Source: an uncultured Saprospiraceae bacterium
GTDB lineage: Bacteria > Bacteroidota > Bacteroidia > Chitinophagales > Saprospiraceae
DNA length: 35,137 bases
Reading direction: 5' to 3'
NCBI GenBank assembly: GCA_937921775.1
Contig: CAKZUK010000243.1
Coordinates: 1 to 35,137 of the forward strand
Shown here: positions 1 to 13,234 of the stretch, one piece after another
Numbering within the stretch: position 1 is the first letter of the stretch
Layout: each line of letters begins with the position of its first letter
Program-made: the position numbers and the translations under genes
The notes under the pieces: model-generated
Databases searched by the model: none
Seen by the model: only the letters and a program-made list of their open reading frames with translations
Told to the model about the DNA's origin: nothing

Positions 1-3102
<3,102 letters not shown>

Positions 3103-3116
3103 GGTGGATCCTTTGA

Positions 3117-3161
3117 CGGGGATGGGAATCTAGCTGCGCGCCAGATAGATTCCCATCCCCG
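3117..3161. terminator. Perfect 16-bp hairpin between convergent genes, likely bidirectional terminator
   Basis: Bases 3117-3132 are the exact reverse complement of 3146-3161, with a 13-base loop. The stem is G/C-rich and sits midway between the stops of the convergent beta-galactosidase and acs genes. No long T-run follows on either strand, so it may mainly be an RNA 3'-end stabiliser rather than a classical intrinsic terminator. Confidence 0.7.
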
Positions 3162-3172
3162 ATAAAGGGAAA

Positions 3173-5080
<1,908 letters not shown>

Positions 5081-5154
5081 GATGTGTTTGTTTGTGATTG
5101 ATGTTTTCTATAATTTGTTTTGGACAGGTAAAATATTGAAATTAAACTCAAAAT

Positions 5155-5183
5155 CAAAATTAACTGTTCTACTTAGCTTGCAA
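5155..5183 (-). promoter_or_regulatory. Candidate acs promoter (Bacteroidota type)
   Basis: Read on the minus strand, TAATTTTG (5162-5155) matches the Bacteroidota -7 consensus TAnnTTTG exactly, and TTG (5183-5181) lies 18 bases upstream as a -33 element. The predicted leader is about 65-70 bases. AT-rich DNA yields such matches by chance. Confidence 0.4.
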
Positions 5184-5222
5184 TTCATTGATTCCCCTTG
5201 GTATTTGCGTTAGCACATAATC

Positions 5223-5271
5223 AGATAGATAGATTTAGTCCTTTGAAATATCTAGATATTACTATCTATCT
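5223..5271. repeat. Nested inverted repeat with central palindrome upstream of acs
   Basis: AGATAGATAG (5223-5232) is the reverse complement of CTATCTATCT (5262-5271). Between them lies AATATCTAGATATT (5247-5260), a perfect 14-base palindrome. It sits about 40-90 bases upstream of the candidate acs -33 element, a position that would suit a dimeric regulator, but it could also be a 3' structure of the symporter message. Confidence 0.6.
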
Positions 5272-5354
5272 AATTCTAAAACACCTTAGTGGACAAAACA
5301 GAAACTTAATTGTTCAGCTCAGTAATTTATGATCCATCGCTCATTTTTTCAGTT

Positions 5355-5432
5355 CAGCAATACTGGCAGCCTCGATGAAATGTCTGCCCGATTAGTTTGT
5401 CTAGCGAGCAGATGACCAGAGGAGCTTACCGA
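5355..5432 (-). repeat. Diverged intergenic repeat, copy 1
   Basis: By eye this segment aligns with 34051-34118. The best part is the stretch beginning CAGCAAT.ACTGGC and running through GAA.TGTCTG to TTAG, about 70 percent identical over 42 columns, and both copies end near CTTA.CGA. Both lie just downstream of a minus-strand gene in the same orientation. Internal TCTGC...GCAGA arms could form a hairpin. Confidence 0.4.
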
Positions 5433-5447
5433 TATTGAAGGGCACAA

Positions 5448-7169
5448 TTAATGGTCGGATGCTCCACCAGCTCCAGCCGGAATTCGAATATCTTCAACTA
5501 AGCGCTGCACATTTTCAGGAGGTGCTGCGGTGTATTTACATACGCTTAATGAGACTGCAAAATTCAATAGCATTCCCAGCGTTCCGATTCCTTCTGGGGA
5601 GATACCAAATAAATATTGACCGGGCGTACCAGCACCGTATTTAAAGTAGATAATATAAACGCCGGTGAATATCAAACCGGTCAACATGCCTGCGATAGCG
5701 CCTTCCTTGTTCATTCGTTTATAAAAAATTCCTAAAACAATAGCGGGAAAAAAGGAAGCTGCGGCTAAACCAAATGCCCAGGCCACTACCTGTGCTACAA
5801 ATCCGGGTGGATTGATTCCAAAATAAGCCGCGATCACCACTGCCACAGCAATAGTACCTCGCGCTGCTCTTAGTTCATTTTTCTCTGTAATATTTGGTTT
5901 CAACCATTTTTTCAAAAGATCATGCGAGATAGAAGTAGCAATAACTAACAATAATCCTGCAGCAGTAGAAAGTGCTGCTGCTAAACCTCCGGCTACGACC
6001 AATGCAACGACCCAATCTGGCAGTTTCGCAATTTCTGGATTAGCTAAAACTATGATGTCCGCATCTACGTTCAACTCACTTCCTTCCCAGCCTTTGGGGC
6101 CAGCGACGCTTGTTACGAATTCAAGGTTTTGATCATTGTAATATTGAATTTTTCCGTCACCATTTTTATCTTCAAATTTTAAAAGACCCGTATTTTCCCA
6201 TTTGCTAAACCAAGCTGGCATTTCGGAATAAGATTTATCGTTGACGGTGTCCAACAAATTGGTGCGAGCAAAGCCGGCAATGGCTGGTGCTGTTGTGTAT
6301 AGAATAGCGATAAAGATCAAAGCATAACCTGCAGATAGTCTGGCATCACGAACTTTTGGAACGGTAAAAAAACGAACAATCACATGCGGCAATCCAGCTG
6401 TACCGAACATCAAAGCAGCCGTTACAAAAAACAAATCAACCTTGCCTTTATGAGAAGTGGTATACTCTGCAAAACCTAAATCTCGTGACACTTGATCCAG
6501 TTTGTCAAGTAAATAAGTTCCATCTTCGAGTTTGCCTCCCAAACCCAATTGTGGGATAGGATTATCTACCATCAACACAGAAATAAAAATCGCAGGTACG
6601 AGATATGCAAAAATCAAAACACAATACTGTGCTACCTGTGTATAAGTAATTCCTTTCATTCCACCTAGGACTGCATAGAAAAATACGATACCAGCGCCAA
6701 TGATTATTCCTGTTGTAAAATCAACTTCTAAAAAACGAGAGAAGGCCACTCCTACTCCTTTCATTTGTCCAACTACATAAGTAAAAGAAACGAAGAGTGC
6801 ACATATTAAAGCTACCAATCGAGCGGTCTGTGAATAGTATCGTTCTCCTATAAAATCAGGAATAGTAAATTTTCCAAATTTCCGTAGATAGGGAGCTAGC
6901 AAGAGTGCCAATAAAACGTATCCTCCTGTCCAACCCAATAAATATTGTGTCCCCTGATAGCCCATGAAAGAAATCAGCCCGGCCATAGAAAGGAAGGAAG
7001 CTGCTGACATCCAATCTGCTGCAGTTGCCATTCCATTCAACAATGGAGGTACCCCACCACCTGCCACATAAAACTCTGAAGTGGATCCGGCTCTTGCCCA
7101 AATGGCTACACCGATGTATAGAATAAAAGTAGCTGCGACTATTAGTATGGTTAGTAATTGAACGTCCAT
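5448..7169 (-). CDS. Sodium/solute symporter, VC_2705 type, probable acetate transporter
   Basis: Inner-membrane Na+-coupled permease of the SSS family, subfamily paired with DUF4212 small subunits. The 573 residues are strongly hydrophobic with about 13 membrane segments; the core motif ADWMSAASFLSMAGL lies near residues 51-65 and GLAAALSTAAGLLLV in the second half, both typical of the ActP branch. An extra-membrane loop of about 100 residues carries an EF-hand-like sequence DKNGDGKIQYYN (334-345). It lies 168 bases downstream of the DUF4212 gene on the same strand and is followed by acs, so acetate or another short carboxylate is the likely substrate; this is inferred from context. The start is an ATG. 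The family assignment is firm and the substrate moderately so. Confidence 0.9.
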   Translation of the reverse strand: MDVQLLTILIVAATFILYIGVAIWARAGSTSEFYVAGGGVPPLLNGMATAADWMSAASFLSMAGLISFMGYQGTQYLLGWTGGYVLLALLLAPYLRKFGKFTIPDFIGERYYSQTARLVALICALFVSFTYVVGQMKGVGVAFSRFLEVDFTTGIIIGAGIVFFYAVLGGMKGITYTQVAQYCVLIFAYLVPAIFISVLMVDNPIPQLGLGGKLEDGTYLLDKLDQVSRDLGFAEYTTSHKGKVDLFFVTAALMFGTAGLPHVIVRFFTVPKVRDARLSAGYALIFIAILYTTAPAIAGFARTNLLDTVNDKSYSEMPAWFSKWENTGLLKFEDKNGDGKIQYYNDQNLEFVTSVAGPKGWEGSELNVDADIIVLANPEIAKLPDWVVALVVAGGLAAALSTAAGLLLVIATSISHDLLKKWLKPNITEKNELRAARGTIAVAVVIAAYFGINPPGFVAQVVAWAFGLAAASFFPAIVLGIFYKRMNKEGAIAGMLTGLIFTGVYIIYFKYGAGTPGQYLFGISPEGIGTLGMLLNFAVSLSVCKYTAAPPENVQRLVEDIRIPAGAGGASDH

Positions 7170-7337
7170 ATTTTTCGTTTTTTTTATTAACTAAATTAGA
7201 ACCCGCCTGTGGCAAGCAGACTGTCAAATCGTGATGACCTTTCTTCTACTGTGGGACCACTTCACTCTCAGGCTTCACTCGACCGTAAACCTTATAATCA
7301 ACTACCTGCTTGTAGGAAGTTTCTCAGCCTAGCGATC

Positions 7338-7595
7338 TCACTCTTCGGATACTCCGTACTCTTCGTCCAGTTTATTCATCTGTCGTACATATATAAAAAT
7401 GATAATGACAAAAACGTAAATGGCTCCTTGTTGAGCGAACCAAAATCCGAGTTTGTAGCCCCCGATTTGTATTTTGTTCAGTACATCAACAAACAGAATT
7501 GCGCAACCATAAGACACCACAAACCAGACCACCAAAAGCTTGGTTAACAACTTTAGGTTCTTCTGCCAATATTCTTCTAATTTTTTCTTTGACAT
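7338..7595 (-). CDS. DUF4212 small subunit of sodium/solute symporter
   Basis: Small inner-membrane partner of VC_2705-type symporters (TIGR03647/DUF4212), playing a part like that of YjcH beside ActP. The 85 residues start with a charged MSKKKLEEYWQKNLK helix, followed by two membrane segments (about 17-40 and 50-70) and the family-typical GFWFAQQGAIYVFVIIIF, ending in a short charged tail. I chose the ATG at 7595 because it gives the standard family N-terminus; an upstream in-frame ATG at 7649 would add 18 unconserved residues. It is the first gene of the acetate module and is divergent from the M28 peptidase gene, with 176 bases between the starts. Confidence 0.9.
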   Translation of the reverse strand: MSKKKLEEYWQKNLKLLTKLLVVWFVVSYGCAILFVDVLNKIQIGGYKLGFWFAQQGAIYVFVIIIFIYVRQMNKLDEEYGVSEE

Positions 7596-7771
7596 GATTT
7601 TATATTTTAAAATTGCTTGAGAACGTTTGCCTTGTTCCTTTGCGACCATTAAGAGAGGGACTGATTACCCTCTATTTAAAATACCAATATATACTTTCAT
7701 TCAACAATACAAGCTCATTATGGAATGTAAAAATTTCAAAAAAACCACTAACTTCACAAAAAACAATTACC

Positions 7772-9355
7772 ATGCGCCAATTAACTATCTGTTTCTTTCT
7801 TTTATTTACCTGTTTCTTTCTTTTACCTAGCAACACTCTATTTGCTCAAAATCAGGTTCCAGTAGTCAGCAATCTCTCACTAGATTTTGATGAAAGCACC
7901 AAAATATTAACTGCCACTTACAACCTCTTCGACGCAGAAAGTGAATCAATGGATATTCATTTCTTGGTTTCTGATGATGGTGGAATAAGCTACCTACTCA
8001 ACACATCTAACGCTATAGGGGATGTAGGAGCTGGTATTCTATCTGGTATCGACAAAAATATTAGTTGGGACGCAAGCACTTTATTGACTGGCAATGGAGA
8101 TTATCGTGTAAAAATAATAGCGGATGATTTATTCGAGATAAATATTCAGGAGATCGTAGATCAAGTAGACAGTAATCGCATCTTAGCCAATCTAGAATTT
8201 ATCGAAGGCATTCGGCATCGCAATGTTAATGCTGGGCACTTAGAGGCAGTAAAGGATACGATTGAGCAGCGTTTTGTAGATGCGAGTTTAGAGACCGTTC
8301 GAGAAGATTTTTTGTTTGCTAATTATACTGGACAAAATATTGTTGGACGTTTAGAAGGAACGAATCATTCTGACACAACTTATATTATTGATGGGCATTT
8401 TGATTCTGTCGCGACTTCACCTGGTGCTGATGATAATGGGAGTGCCATTGCAGGTCTATTGGAAGTTGCACGTGTCCTAGCACCTTACCGTTTCAACAAG
8501 ACGCTTCGCTTTATTGGATTTGACTTGGAAGAAGAAGGACTATTGGGTTCCCTTAATTATACAGCAGAAGACATTTCAGTTTCCGAAACCATCAAAGGTG
8601 TTTTTAATCTGGAAATGATTGGCTACTATACCGAAGAACCTAATTCGCAAAGCTTCCCTACTGGCTTTGAAATACTATACCCTGATGTACAAGCTGAGCT
8701 AATAGCGGATGAGTTCAGAGGTAACTTTATCACCAACATTGGTGATCAAAATTCGATTGCATTAATGACGGCTTATGAAGCTGCGGCAGCGAACTACGTT
8801 CCCGATTTAAAAGTAATTTCTTTAGCTGCTCCTGAGTCGTGGATTGTACTCACTCCAGATTTTGGTCGCAGCGATCATGCTCCATTTTGGCTGACAGATA
8901 TTCCAGCTTTAATGATAACTGATGGTTCTGAATTTAGAAATCCATATTACCACACAGCAAATGATGTGTTGGAAACCTTAGACTTTACCTTCATGTCCAA
9001 GGTAGTAAAAGCTGTGGTGGGAGCAGTGATTGACGAAGCAGGTATTCAACATAGTAGTTTTGAAATAGCTGACTTTTCAGTCCTAACTTCAGATAAAAAA
9101 ACTTTAGCTTGTGGTCTGAGTATCTCCCCTGTTCCAACTGACAATGAATTGAATTTATATTTTGAAAATTGTGCCTTCGCAAAACTAGATGTGCAAATTT
9201 TTGATTCGCTTGGGAAATTAGTTTTGACAAAAAACGCTTCCCCTAGTTCATCCGCAAGTTTAAAATTAAATTTAGATCAGCTTGAATCTGGTTTGTTTTT
9301 ATTGCGAATTAGCAATGGAGAGCAGTCCTTGAGTCGAAAAATTGTGAAACGATAA
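7772..9355 (+). CDS. Secreted M28-family metallopeptidase with T9SS sorting domain
   Basis: Exported di-zinc aminopeptidase-like enzyme, 527 residues. Signal peptide about 1-25 (hydrophobic run ending LFAQ), an N-terminal Ig-like domain about 28-120, the M28 catalytic domain about 130-425 and a type A T9SS sorting domain about 450-527 ending SLSRKIVKR. Active-site motifs are all present: His209 (IIDGHFDS), Asp220/221 (PGADDNGS), Glu253-Glu254 (DLEEEGLLGS), Glu281 (NLEMIGYY, where many members have Asp) and His394 (YYHTANDV). The start at 7772 is chosen because it begins the signal peptide; the frame stays open for 53 codons upstream but encodes nothing recognisable. It is likely released or held at the outer surface and digests peptides. 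The exact specificity cannot be read from the sequence. Confidence 0.93.
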   Translation: MRQLTICFFLLFTCFFLLPSNTLFAQNQVPVVSNLSLDFDESTKILTATYNLFDAESESMDIHFLVSDDGGISYLLNTSNAIGDVGAGILSGIDKNISWDASTLLTGNGDYRVKIIADDLFEINIQEIVDQVDSNRILANLEFIEGIRHRNVNAGHLEAVKDTIEQRFVDASLETVREDFLFANYTGQNIVGRLEGTNHSDTTYIIDGHFDSVATSPGADDNGSAIAGLLEVARVLAPYRFNKTLRFIGFDLEEEGLLGSLNYTAEDISVSETIKGVFNLEMIGYYTEEPNSQSFPTGFEILYPDVQAELIADEFRGNFITNIGDQNSIALMTAYEAAAANYVPDLKVISLAAPESWIVLTPDFGRSDHAPFWLTDIPALMITDGSEFRNPYYHTANDVLETLDFTFMSKVVKAVVGAVIDEAGIQHSSFEIADFSVLTSDKKTLACGLSISPVPTDNELNLYFENCAFAKLDVQIFDSLGKLVLTKNASPSSSASLKLNLDQLESGLFLLRISNGEQSLSRKIVKR

Positions 9356-9557
9356 TACAGTCATTTATAATCCATCAAACACAAGCTAAATAGTATTGAG
9401 CAAGCGATCTGAATTTAGCCTTGCATAAGCCCATTGTGTTTTCCTTAGTTGAATCGGACTGAATTCCGACGACCGAAACCCCTGAACAATAAGCTATTTT
9501 TTATATCTTTCCCAACTAAATATTTTATTTACAAAAAATAATCGTCAAACAAAACAC

Positions 9558-10469
9558 ATGAAAAAGAACCGCAGAAAATTTCTACAAGTAGCTGGCACCT
9601 TGACTGCCGGATCGATATTATTTCCTCAATTCGCTTGCAACAGTGGTTCAACGGAAACAAAAAGCATCGTAAGTGATATAATCAAAACACCCAAGCCCTC
9701 CATCGATAAATTTGGGATCCAGCTGTGGTCACTCAAAGATGATATGGCTAAAGATCCTAAAAGTGTACTAAAACAAATCGCAGATCTGGGCTACCACCAA
9801 ATTGAATCTTTTGATGGAGACAAAGGAATGTTTTGGGACATGGGACATCTTGATTTTAAAAAATACATGGACGATCTTGGGCTTAGCGTAGTGGCCAGCC
9901 ATTGCGACATTAATACGGACTTCGAAATCAAAGCAGCACAAGCCGCAGAGATTGGAATGGAATATTTGGTTTGCCCTTGGATGGGCCCCCAAACGAGTAT
10001 AGACAATTGGAAGAAGGTGACCGATAAGTTTAATGCCTGCGGAGAAATCTGCAAGAAAAATGGGATCAAATTCGCCTACCACAATCATGCTTATTCGTTC
10101 AGAGCATTTTCAGGAATGATCCCGCACGACTTCATCATGGACAATACTGACCCTGAATTGGTGGAACACGAAATGGATATTTATTGGGTTGTCACGGGTG
10201 GTGCTGATCCAATCGAATTTTTACGAAAGTATCCAAACCGTTTTCGACTTTGTCACATTAAAGATCGCATGAAGGATGCGCCAGCTGAGGAAGAGCAGGC
10301 CTCTTGTTCCTTGGGAACTGGCAGTATTGATTTCTCAAAAATACTAACGGTTGCAAAAGAAACTGGAATGAAACATTTCTTTGTGGAGCAAGAGCGATAT
10401 GATGGTACGACTCCCTTGAAGAGCTTGGCGGATAATGCGGCTTATATGAAGCAGTTGGTGCTTAGCTAG
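9558..10469 (+). CDS. Exported sugar phosphate isomerase/epimerase-like TIM-barrel protein
   Basis: Member of the xylose-isomerase-like TIM barrel family (AP_endonuc_2), 303 residues, starting at ATG. The N-terminus MKKNRRKFLQVAG is a twin-arginine signal, followed by a hydrophobic segment and Cys27, so it is exported folded by Tat and may be a lipoprotein, although the -3 residue (Gln24) is unusual for a lipobox. Candidate metal ligands fit the family pattern: Glu83 (HQIES), His175/His177 (YHNHAYSF), Asp207 (EMDIYW), His233 (LCHIKD) and Glu277 (FFVEQER). Such Tat-exported versions are frequent in Bacteroidota and are linked to periplasmic sugar processing, but the substrate is unknown. It is a single gene, with the M28 gene 200 bases upstream and a large palindrome downstream. 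Confidence 0.88.
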   Translation: MKKNRRKFLQVAGTLTAGSILFPQFACNSGSTETKSIVSDIIKTPKPSIDKFGIQLWSLKDDMAKDPKSVLKQIADLGYHQIESFDGDKGMFWDMGHLDFKKYMDDLGLSVVASHCDINTDFEIKAAQAAEIGMEYLVCPWMGPQTSIDNWKKVTDKFNACGEICKKNGIKFAYHNHAYSFRAFSGMIPHDFIMDNTDPELVEHEMDIYWVVTGGADPIEFLRKYPNRFRLCHIKDRMKDAPAEEEQASCSLGTGSIDFSKILTVAKETGMKHFFVEQERYDGTTPLKSLADNAAYMKQLVLS

Positions 10470-10475
10470 TTAGAT

Positions 10476-10576
10476 GGTGTCCGGTTACCGGGATACGCGG
10501 GTATCAGGCGAACGCGATTAAGAGGCTTTGCCTCACGCTGCGTTCGCCTGCCACCGGATACCGGTAACCGGATACC
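10476..10576. repeat. Nested GC-rich palindrome between convergent genes
   Basis: Outer arms 10476-10491 and 10561-10576 pair at 15 of 16 positions. Inside, GATAC (10492-10496) pairs with GTATC (10501-10505), AGGCGAACGC (10506-10515) pairs exactly with GCGTTCGCCT (10540-10549), and GAGGC (10522-10526) pairs with GCCTC (10530-10534). The nonamer CCGGATACC occurs twice (10554, 10568). The folded form is a closed stem carrying two arms. It is far more G/C-rich than its surroundings and sits between convergent genes, so it could terminate both, or be a REP-like dispersed element. Confidence 0.85.
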
Positions 10577-10589
10577 AAAATAAAGTATA

Positions 10590-11549
10590 CTAATCTAACA
10601 CCTGCTCCAACATCCAATCATAAACATCACTCCCTCCATAAATCCGAACCCAAGCATCATGACCTAAATCTTCATGGATGGTAAACCGCACATCTTTGTG
10701 CCTTAGGGCTTCTAGTTTGTTGAGTCCTTTGTAGAAATACTGGGCTGGCACTACATTATCTCGTCCTCCAGCAAAAGCCCAAATTGGAATTTTATACTGA
10801 GCAATCGGATCCATTAAGTCGGGATGCCCCCAACCAACAACTGGACAGATTGCTGCAAATAATTTCGGATGCTTACTCGCCATCCACCAGGTTCCAAAGC
10901 CACCATAACTAAGTCCTGTCAAATAGACTCGTTTTTTATCTGATCGATAATTTGTAAAAACATGATCCAGCATTGCCATGAGGTCTTCATCGCATTTGTC
11001 CCAACCAACTGGAAGTGTTATTATCCCACCCGGAAAAGTATCGGATTGAATCACTCCTGTCATTGTTTCTGGGGTAGCAAACTTTTGAGGTCGGGGTGGC
11101 ACACCTTCCGCTAGTCGCCTTGGTATCCAACTCGTATCTCGATGGTCAATATATCCCAGTCCTTTTTTATCCATTCCAAACATAGGTAGCTGTGGTACAA
11201 TCATGATGAAAGGCAAATCTCTTTTTTGAACCCATGCCTCATACAAAGGCCCATGAACCATCGCATAATCTAATTCATCTTTTCCATTCCCACGTTCGCC
11301 ATTCCCGTGCAAAAACATGAGCACTGGAAAATCCGTATTTTTTTCTGAATGATAGCCTTTTGGCAAATAAAGAAAAAAGTCTCGTTCTTTATTATCCACT
11401 TTACTTTGAATAGGTATCCGAAGTAATTTCGCTGCAGAAGAAATCTCCTGGTGTTCCTGCATTTTTTCACTGATTCCTTCATGCCCTCCATGACAACTAA
11501 ATAAAGTGCTGATCAAAAATAAACAGCTAAGACGAATTAACATTTTCAT
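10590..11549 (-). CDS. Lipoprotein alpha/beta hydrolase (carboxylesterase/PHB-depolymerase-like)
   Basis: Predicted envelope-anchored serine hydrolase, 319 residues. The signal peptide ends in the lipobox LFSC with lipidated Cys19. An alpha/beta hydrolase domain occupies about 45-318: oxyanion region FLHGNGERG near 79-87, nucleophile Ser214 in GLSYGG, acid Asp264 in GGRDNVV and base His297 in DLGHDAW. This is the layout of the phospholipase/carboxylesterase and PHB depolymerase-like group that many Bacteroidota carry as extracytoplasmic esterases, often acting on acylated polysaccharides. The natural substrate is unknown. It starts at ATG, is convergent with the isomerase-like gene, and lies 282 bases downstream of the acyl-CoA dehydrogenase stop. 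Confidence 0.87.
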   Translation of the reverse strand: MKMLIRLSCLFLISTLFSCHGGHEGISEKMQEHQEISSAAKLLRIPIQSKVDNKERDFFLYLPKGYHSEKNTDFPVLMFLHGNGERGNGKDELDYAMVHGPLYEAWVQKRDLPFIMIVPQLPMFGMDKKGLGYIDHRDTSWIPRRLAEGVPPRPQKFATPETMTGVIQSDTFPGGIITLPVGWDKCDEDLMAMLDHVFTNYRSDKKRVYLTGLSYGGFGTWWMASKHPKLFAAICPVVGWGHPDLMDPIAQYKIPIWAFAGGRDNVVPAQYFYKGLNKLEALRHKDVRFTIHEDLGHDAWVRIYGGSDVYDWMLEQVLD

Positions 11550-11650
11550 GATTAAACTATTTTAACTTTGACTCCAATTATTCAAACTAAAAAATCATAT
11601 GAGTGTGTAACGAATTAGCAGAATCCTTTTTAAAGCCCTTAGCTATTAGC

Positions 11651-11746
11651 CCTTAGCTGTTGGCTTCCCTTCAGGCGCACTCGTCTGGCGAATATGCTTT
11701 AGTCTTAAACAGGATCGACAGACTTGAAGGAAGCAAACAACTAAGG
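11651..11746. repeat. Imperfect long inverted repeat in intergenic region
   Basis: The arm at 11651-11675 (CCTTAGCTGTTGGCTTCCCT and on) is an imperfect reverse complement of 11723-11746, with a few mismatches and one single-base indel and about 47 bases between. It lies between the acyl-CoA dehydrogenase stop and the hydrolase start. It may be a transcript-end structure or a decayed small palindromic element. Confidence 0.5.
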
Positions 11747-11831
11747 TTAATTGCTAATAACAGGCAATTTATCAGGCACTCAAATCATATTCGACTCAAC
11801 AATTCCCTTTGATTCAAACAACAAGCTCTAG

Positions 11832-13037
11832 CTACATCCATTCTTTAATTGTATTCCGCCCCAACTGATACATATGTACCTCATCCGGTCCATCAGCAAT
11901 ACGAACGGACCTTCCATAAATCCAATATTCTGACAAAGGGATATCTTCACTTACACCTAAACCTCCGTGTGCTTGAATGGCGCGATCCACTACGGTACAA
12001 GTCATTTGGGGGCAAACGATTTTAATCATACTAATGAGCCCCTTTGCTTCTTTAATTCCAAAACGATCAATCTTATCAGCTGCCGAAAGCGTGAGTAATC
12101 GAGCTTGTTCTATTTCACATCTGGAGCGAGCAATATCTTGTCGGATACTACTAAAGTCTTTTATTTTTCTTCCAAAAGCTTCGCGGGCTGCCACACGTTT
12201 GCACATGAGTTCAAGTGCACGCTGAGCTGCTCCGATTAGTCGCATGCAGTGATGAATACGACCAGGACCTAATCGACCTTGTGCAATTTCAAATCCACGG
12301 CCTGCTCCAAGAATCATATTCTCAAGGGGGACACGTACATTTTTCAACAATATTTCTGCATGCCCATGTGGAGAATCTAACGTTCCAAAAACTTCTAGCG
12401 GACGTACTATTTTTACACCTGGAGTATCAGCAGGAACAAGAATCATACTTTGTTGAATATGACGAGCTGCATTTGCGTCTGTTTTACCCATTACAACATA
12501 GACCTTACAGTTGGGATTCATGGCCCCCGTTGACCACCACTTGCGGCCATTGATAACATATTCAGCTCCTTCTTGTACGATAGAAGTGGCTATATTCGTT
12601 GCATCGGAAGAGGCTACATCCGGCTCTGTCATTAAGAACGCAGATCGAATTTCTCCCTTAAAAAGTGGTTGTAACCATTTTTCTTGTTGAGAGAGATTCC
12701 CATATTTGGCGAGTACTTCCATGTTGCCGGTATCTGGAGCGGAGCAGTTGAATACTTCTGATGACCAGAGTATCCGCCCCATCATTTCTGCTAGTGGCGC
12801 GTATTCGAGGTTGGTTAATCCTGGGCTCACACTTCCATACTCTTTGGGAAGAAAAAGGTTCCAAAGTCCTGCTTGCTTTGCTAAAGTTTTAAGGCGTTCC
12901 ATTTCTGGAAAAATTTGCCATGGATTTTCTCTGGTAAAGGTTTTATATTCTTTTTCAAGCGGATAGATATGCTGCTCCATAAATTTACGGAGTTGCTCTT
13001 GTAGAGCTTTTGATTTATCTGAGTATTCAAAATTCAT
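11832..13037 (-). CDS. Acyl-CoA dehydrogenase (ACAD11-like)
   Basis: FAD-dependent flavoenzyme that oxidises an acyl-CoA to the 2-enoyl-CoA, in the cytoplasm. At 401 residues it has standard acyl-CoA dehydrogenase layout: helical N-terminal domain, middle beta domain with [15 protein letters not shown], and C-terminal helical domain with [18 protein letters not shown] and the catalytic-base motif ADGPDEVH (Glu386). The DGPDEVH form resembles the ACAD10/11 branch, which acts on longer or unusual acyl-CoAs; that specificity is inferred. I chose the ATG at 13037 because it gives [19 protein letters not shown]; the frame runs 40 codons further upstream, but that stretch contains the terminator of the preceding gene. 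No other beta-oxidation genes are adjacent. Confidence 0.93.
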   Translation of the reverse strand: MNFEYSDKSKALQEQLRKFMEQHIYPLEKEYKTFTRENPWQIFPEMERLKTLAKQAGLWNLFLPKEYGSVSPGLTNLEYAPLAEMMGRILWSSEVFNCSAPDTGNMEVLAKYGNLSQQEKWLQPLFKGEIRSAFLMTEPDVASSDATNIATSIVQEGAEYVINGRKWWSTGAMNPNCKVYVVMGKTDANAARHIQQSMILVPADTPGVKIVRPLEVFGTLDSPHGHAEILLKNVRVPLENMILGAGRGFEIAQGRLGPGRIHHCMRLIGAAQRALELMCKRVAAREAFGRKIKDFSSIRQDIARSRCEIEQARLLTLSAADKIDRFGIKEAKGLISMIKIVCPQMTCTVVDRAIQAHGGLGVSEDIPLSEYWIYGRSVRIADGPDEVHMYQLGRNTIKEWM

Positions 13038-13111
13038 GGTATACTTTGTTTTTAAGTGATGCTCCAAGATAGTTAAGCAATCGGAAAAAGTGAAGCACCC
13101 AATAGAATCTT

Positions 13112-13154
13112 CAAAAATAAAAGTCCCGAACTCTGACAAATCAAAGTTCGGGAC
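13112..13154 (-). terminator. Intrinsic terminator of the coiled-coil protein gene
   Basis: GTCCCGAACT (13123-13132) pairs exactly with AGTTCGGGAC (13145-13154). Read on the minus strand the stem is followed by TTTTATTTTTG. It lies about 80 bases beyond the stop of the gene at 13235 and upstream of the acyl-CoA dehydrogenase start, so the two are separate transcripts. Confidence 0.8.
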
Positions 13155-13234
13155 CATTAAAAAAACTCCTGTTCAAAAAGTATTGATACGAATACTATGC
13201 GGCAGATACAGCAAAGCATCATAATTTTAATTCA

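Larger units (their letters stand above)
5081..5447. other. Long intergenic region between symporter and acs
   Basis: No credible gene is present. From the acs side outward it holds the candidate acs promoter (5155-5183), a dyad-rich segment (5223-5271) and a diverged repeat copy (5355-5432) just beyond the symporter stop. The length and content suggest that acs and the symporter are separately controlled although they share a strand. Confidence 0.7.

Noticed and set aside
5081..5447. Possible small gene or mobile element between the symporter and acs
   Set aside because: No open frame of convincing length or composition and no transposase; only dyads and a diverged repeat are visible.
7170..7337. 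Possible further repeat copy between the DUF4212 and symporter genes
   Set aside because: Only short matches to the other intergenic repeats (a CCTGCTTGTAGG mini-hairpin and scattered words); no alignment better than chance by eye.
7613..7771. Upstream extension of the M28 peptidase frame
   Set aside because: It would place 53 unconserved residues before a clear signal peptide and would overlap the leader of the divergent DUF4212 gene, so the ATG at 7772 is preferred.
13038..13157. Upstream extension of the acyl-CoA dehydrogenase frame
   Set aside because: It runs into the terminator hairpin at 13123-13154 and adds residues not found in the family.
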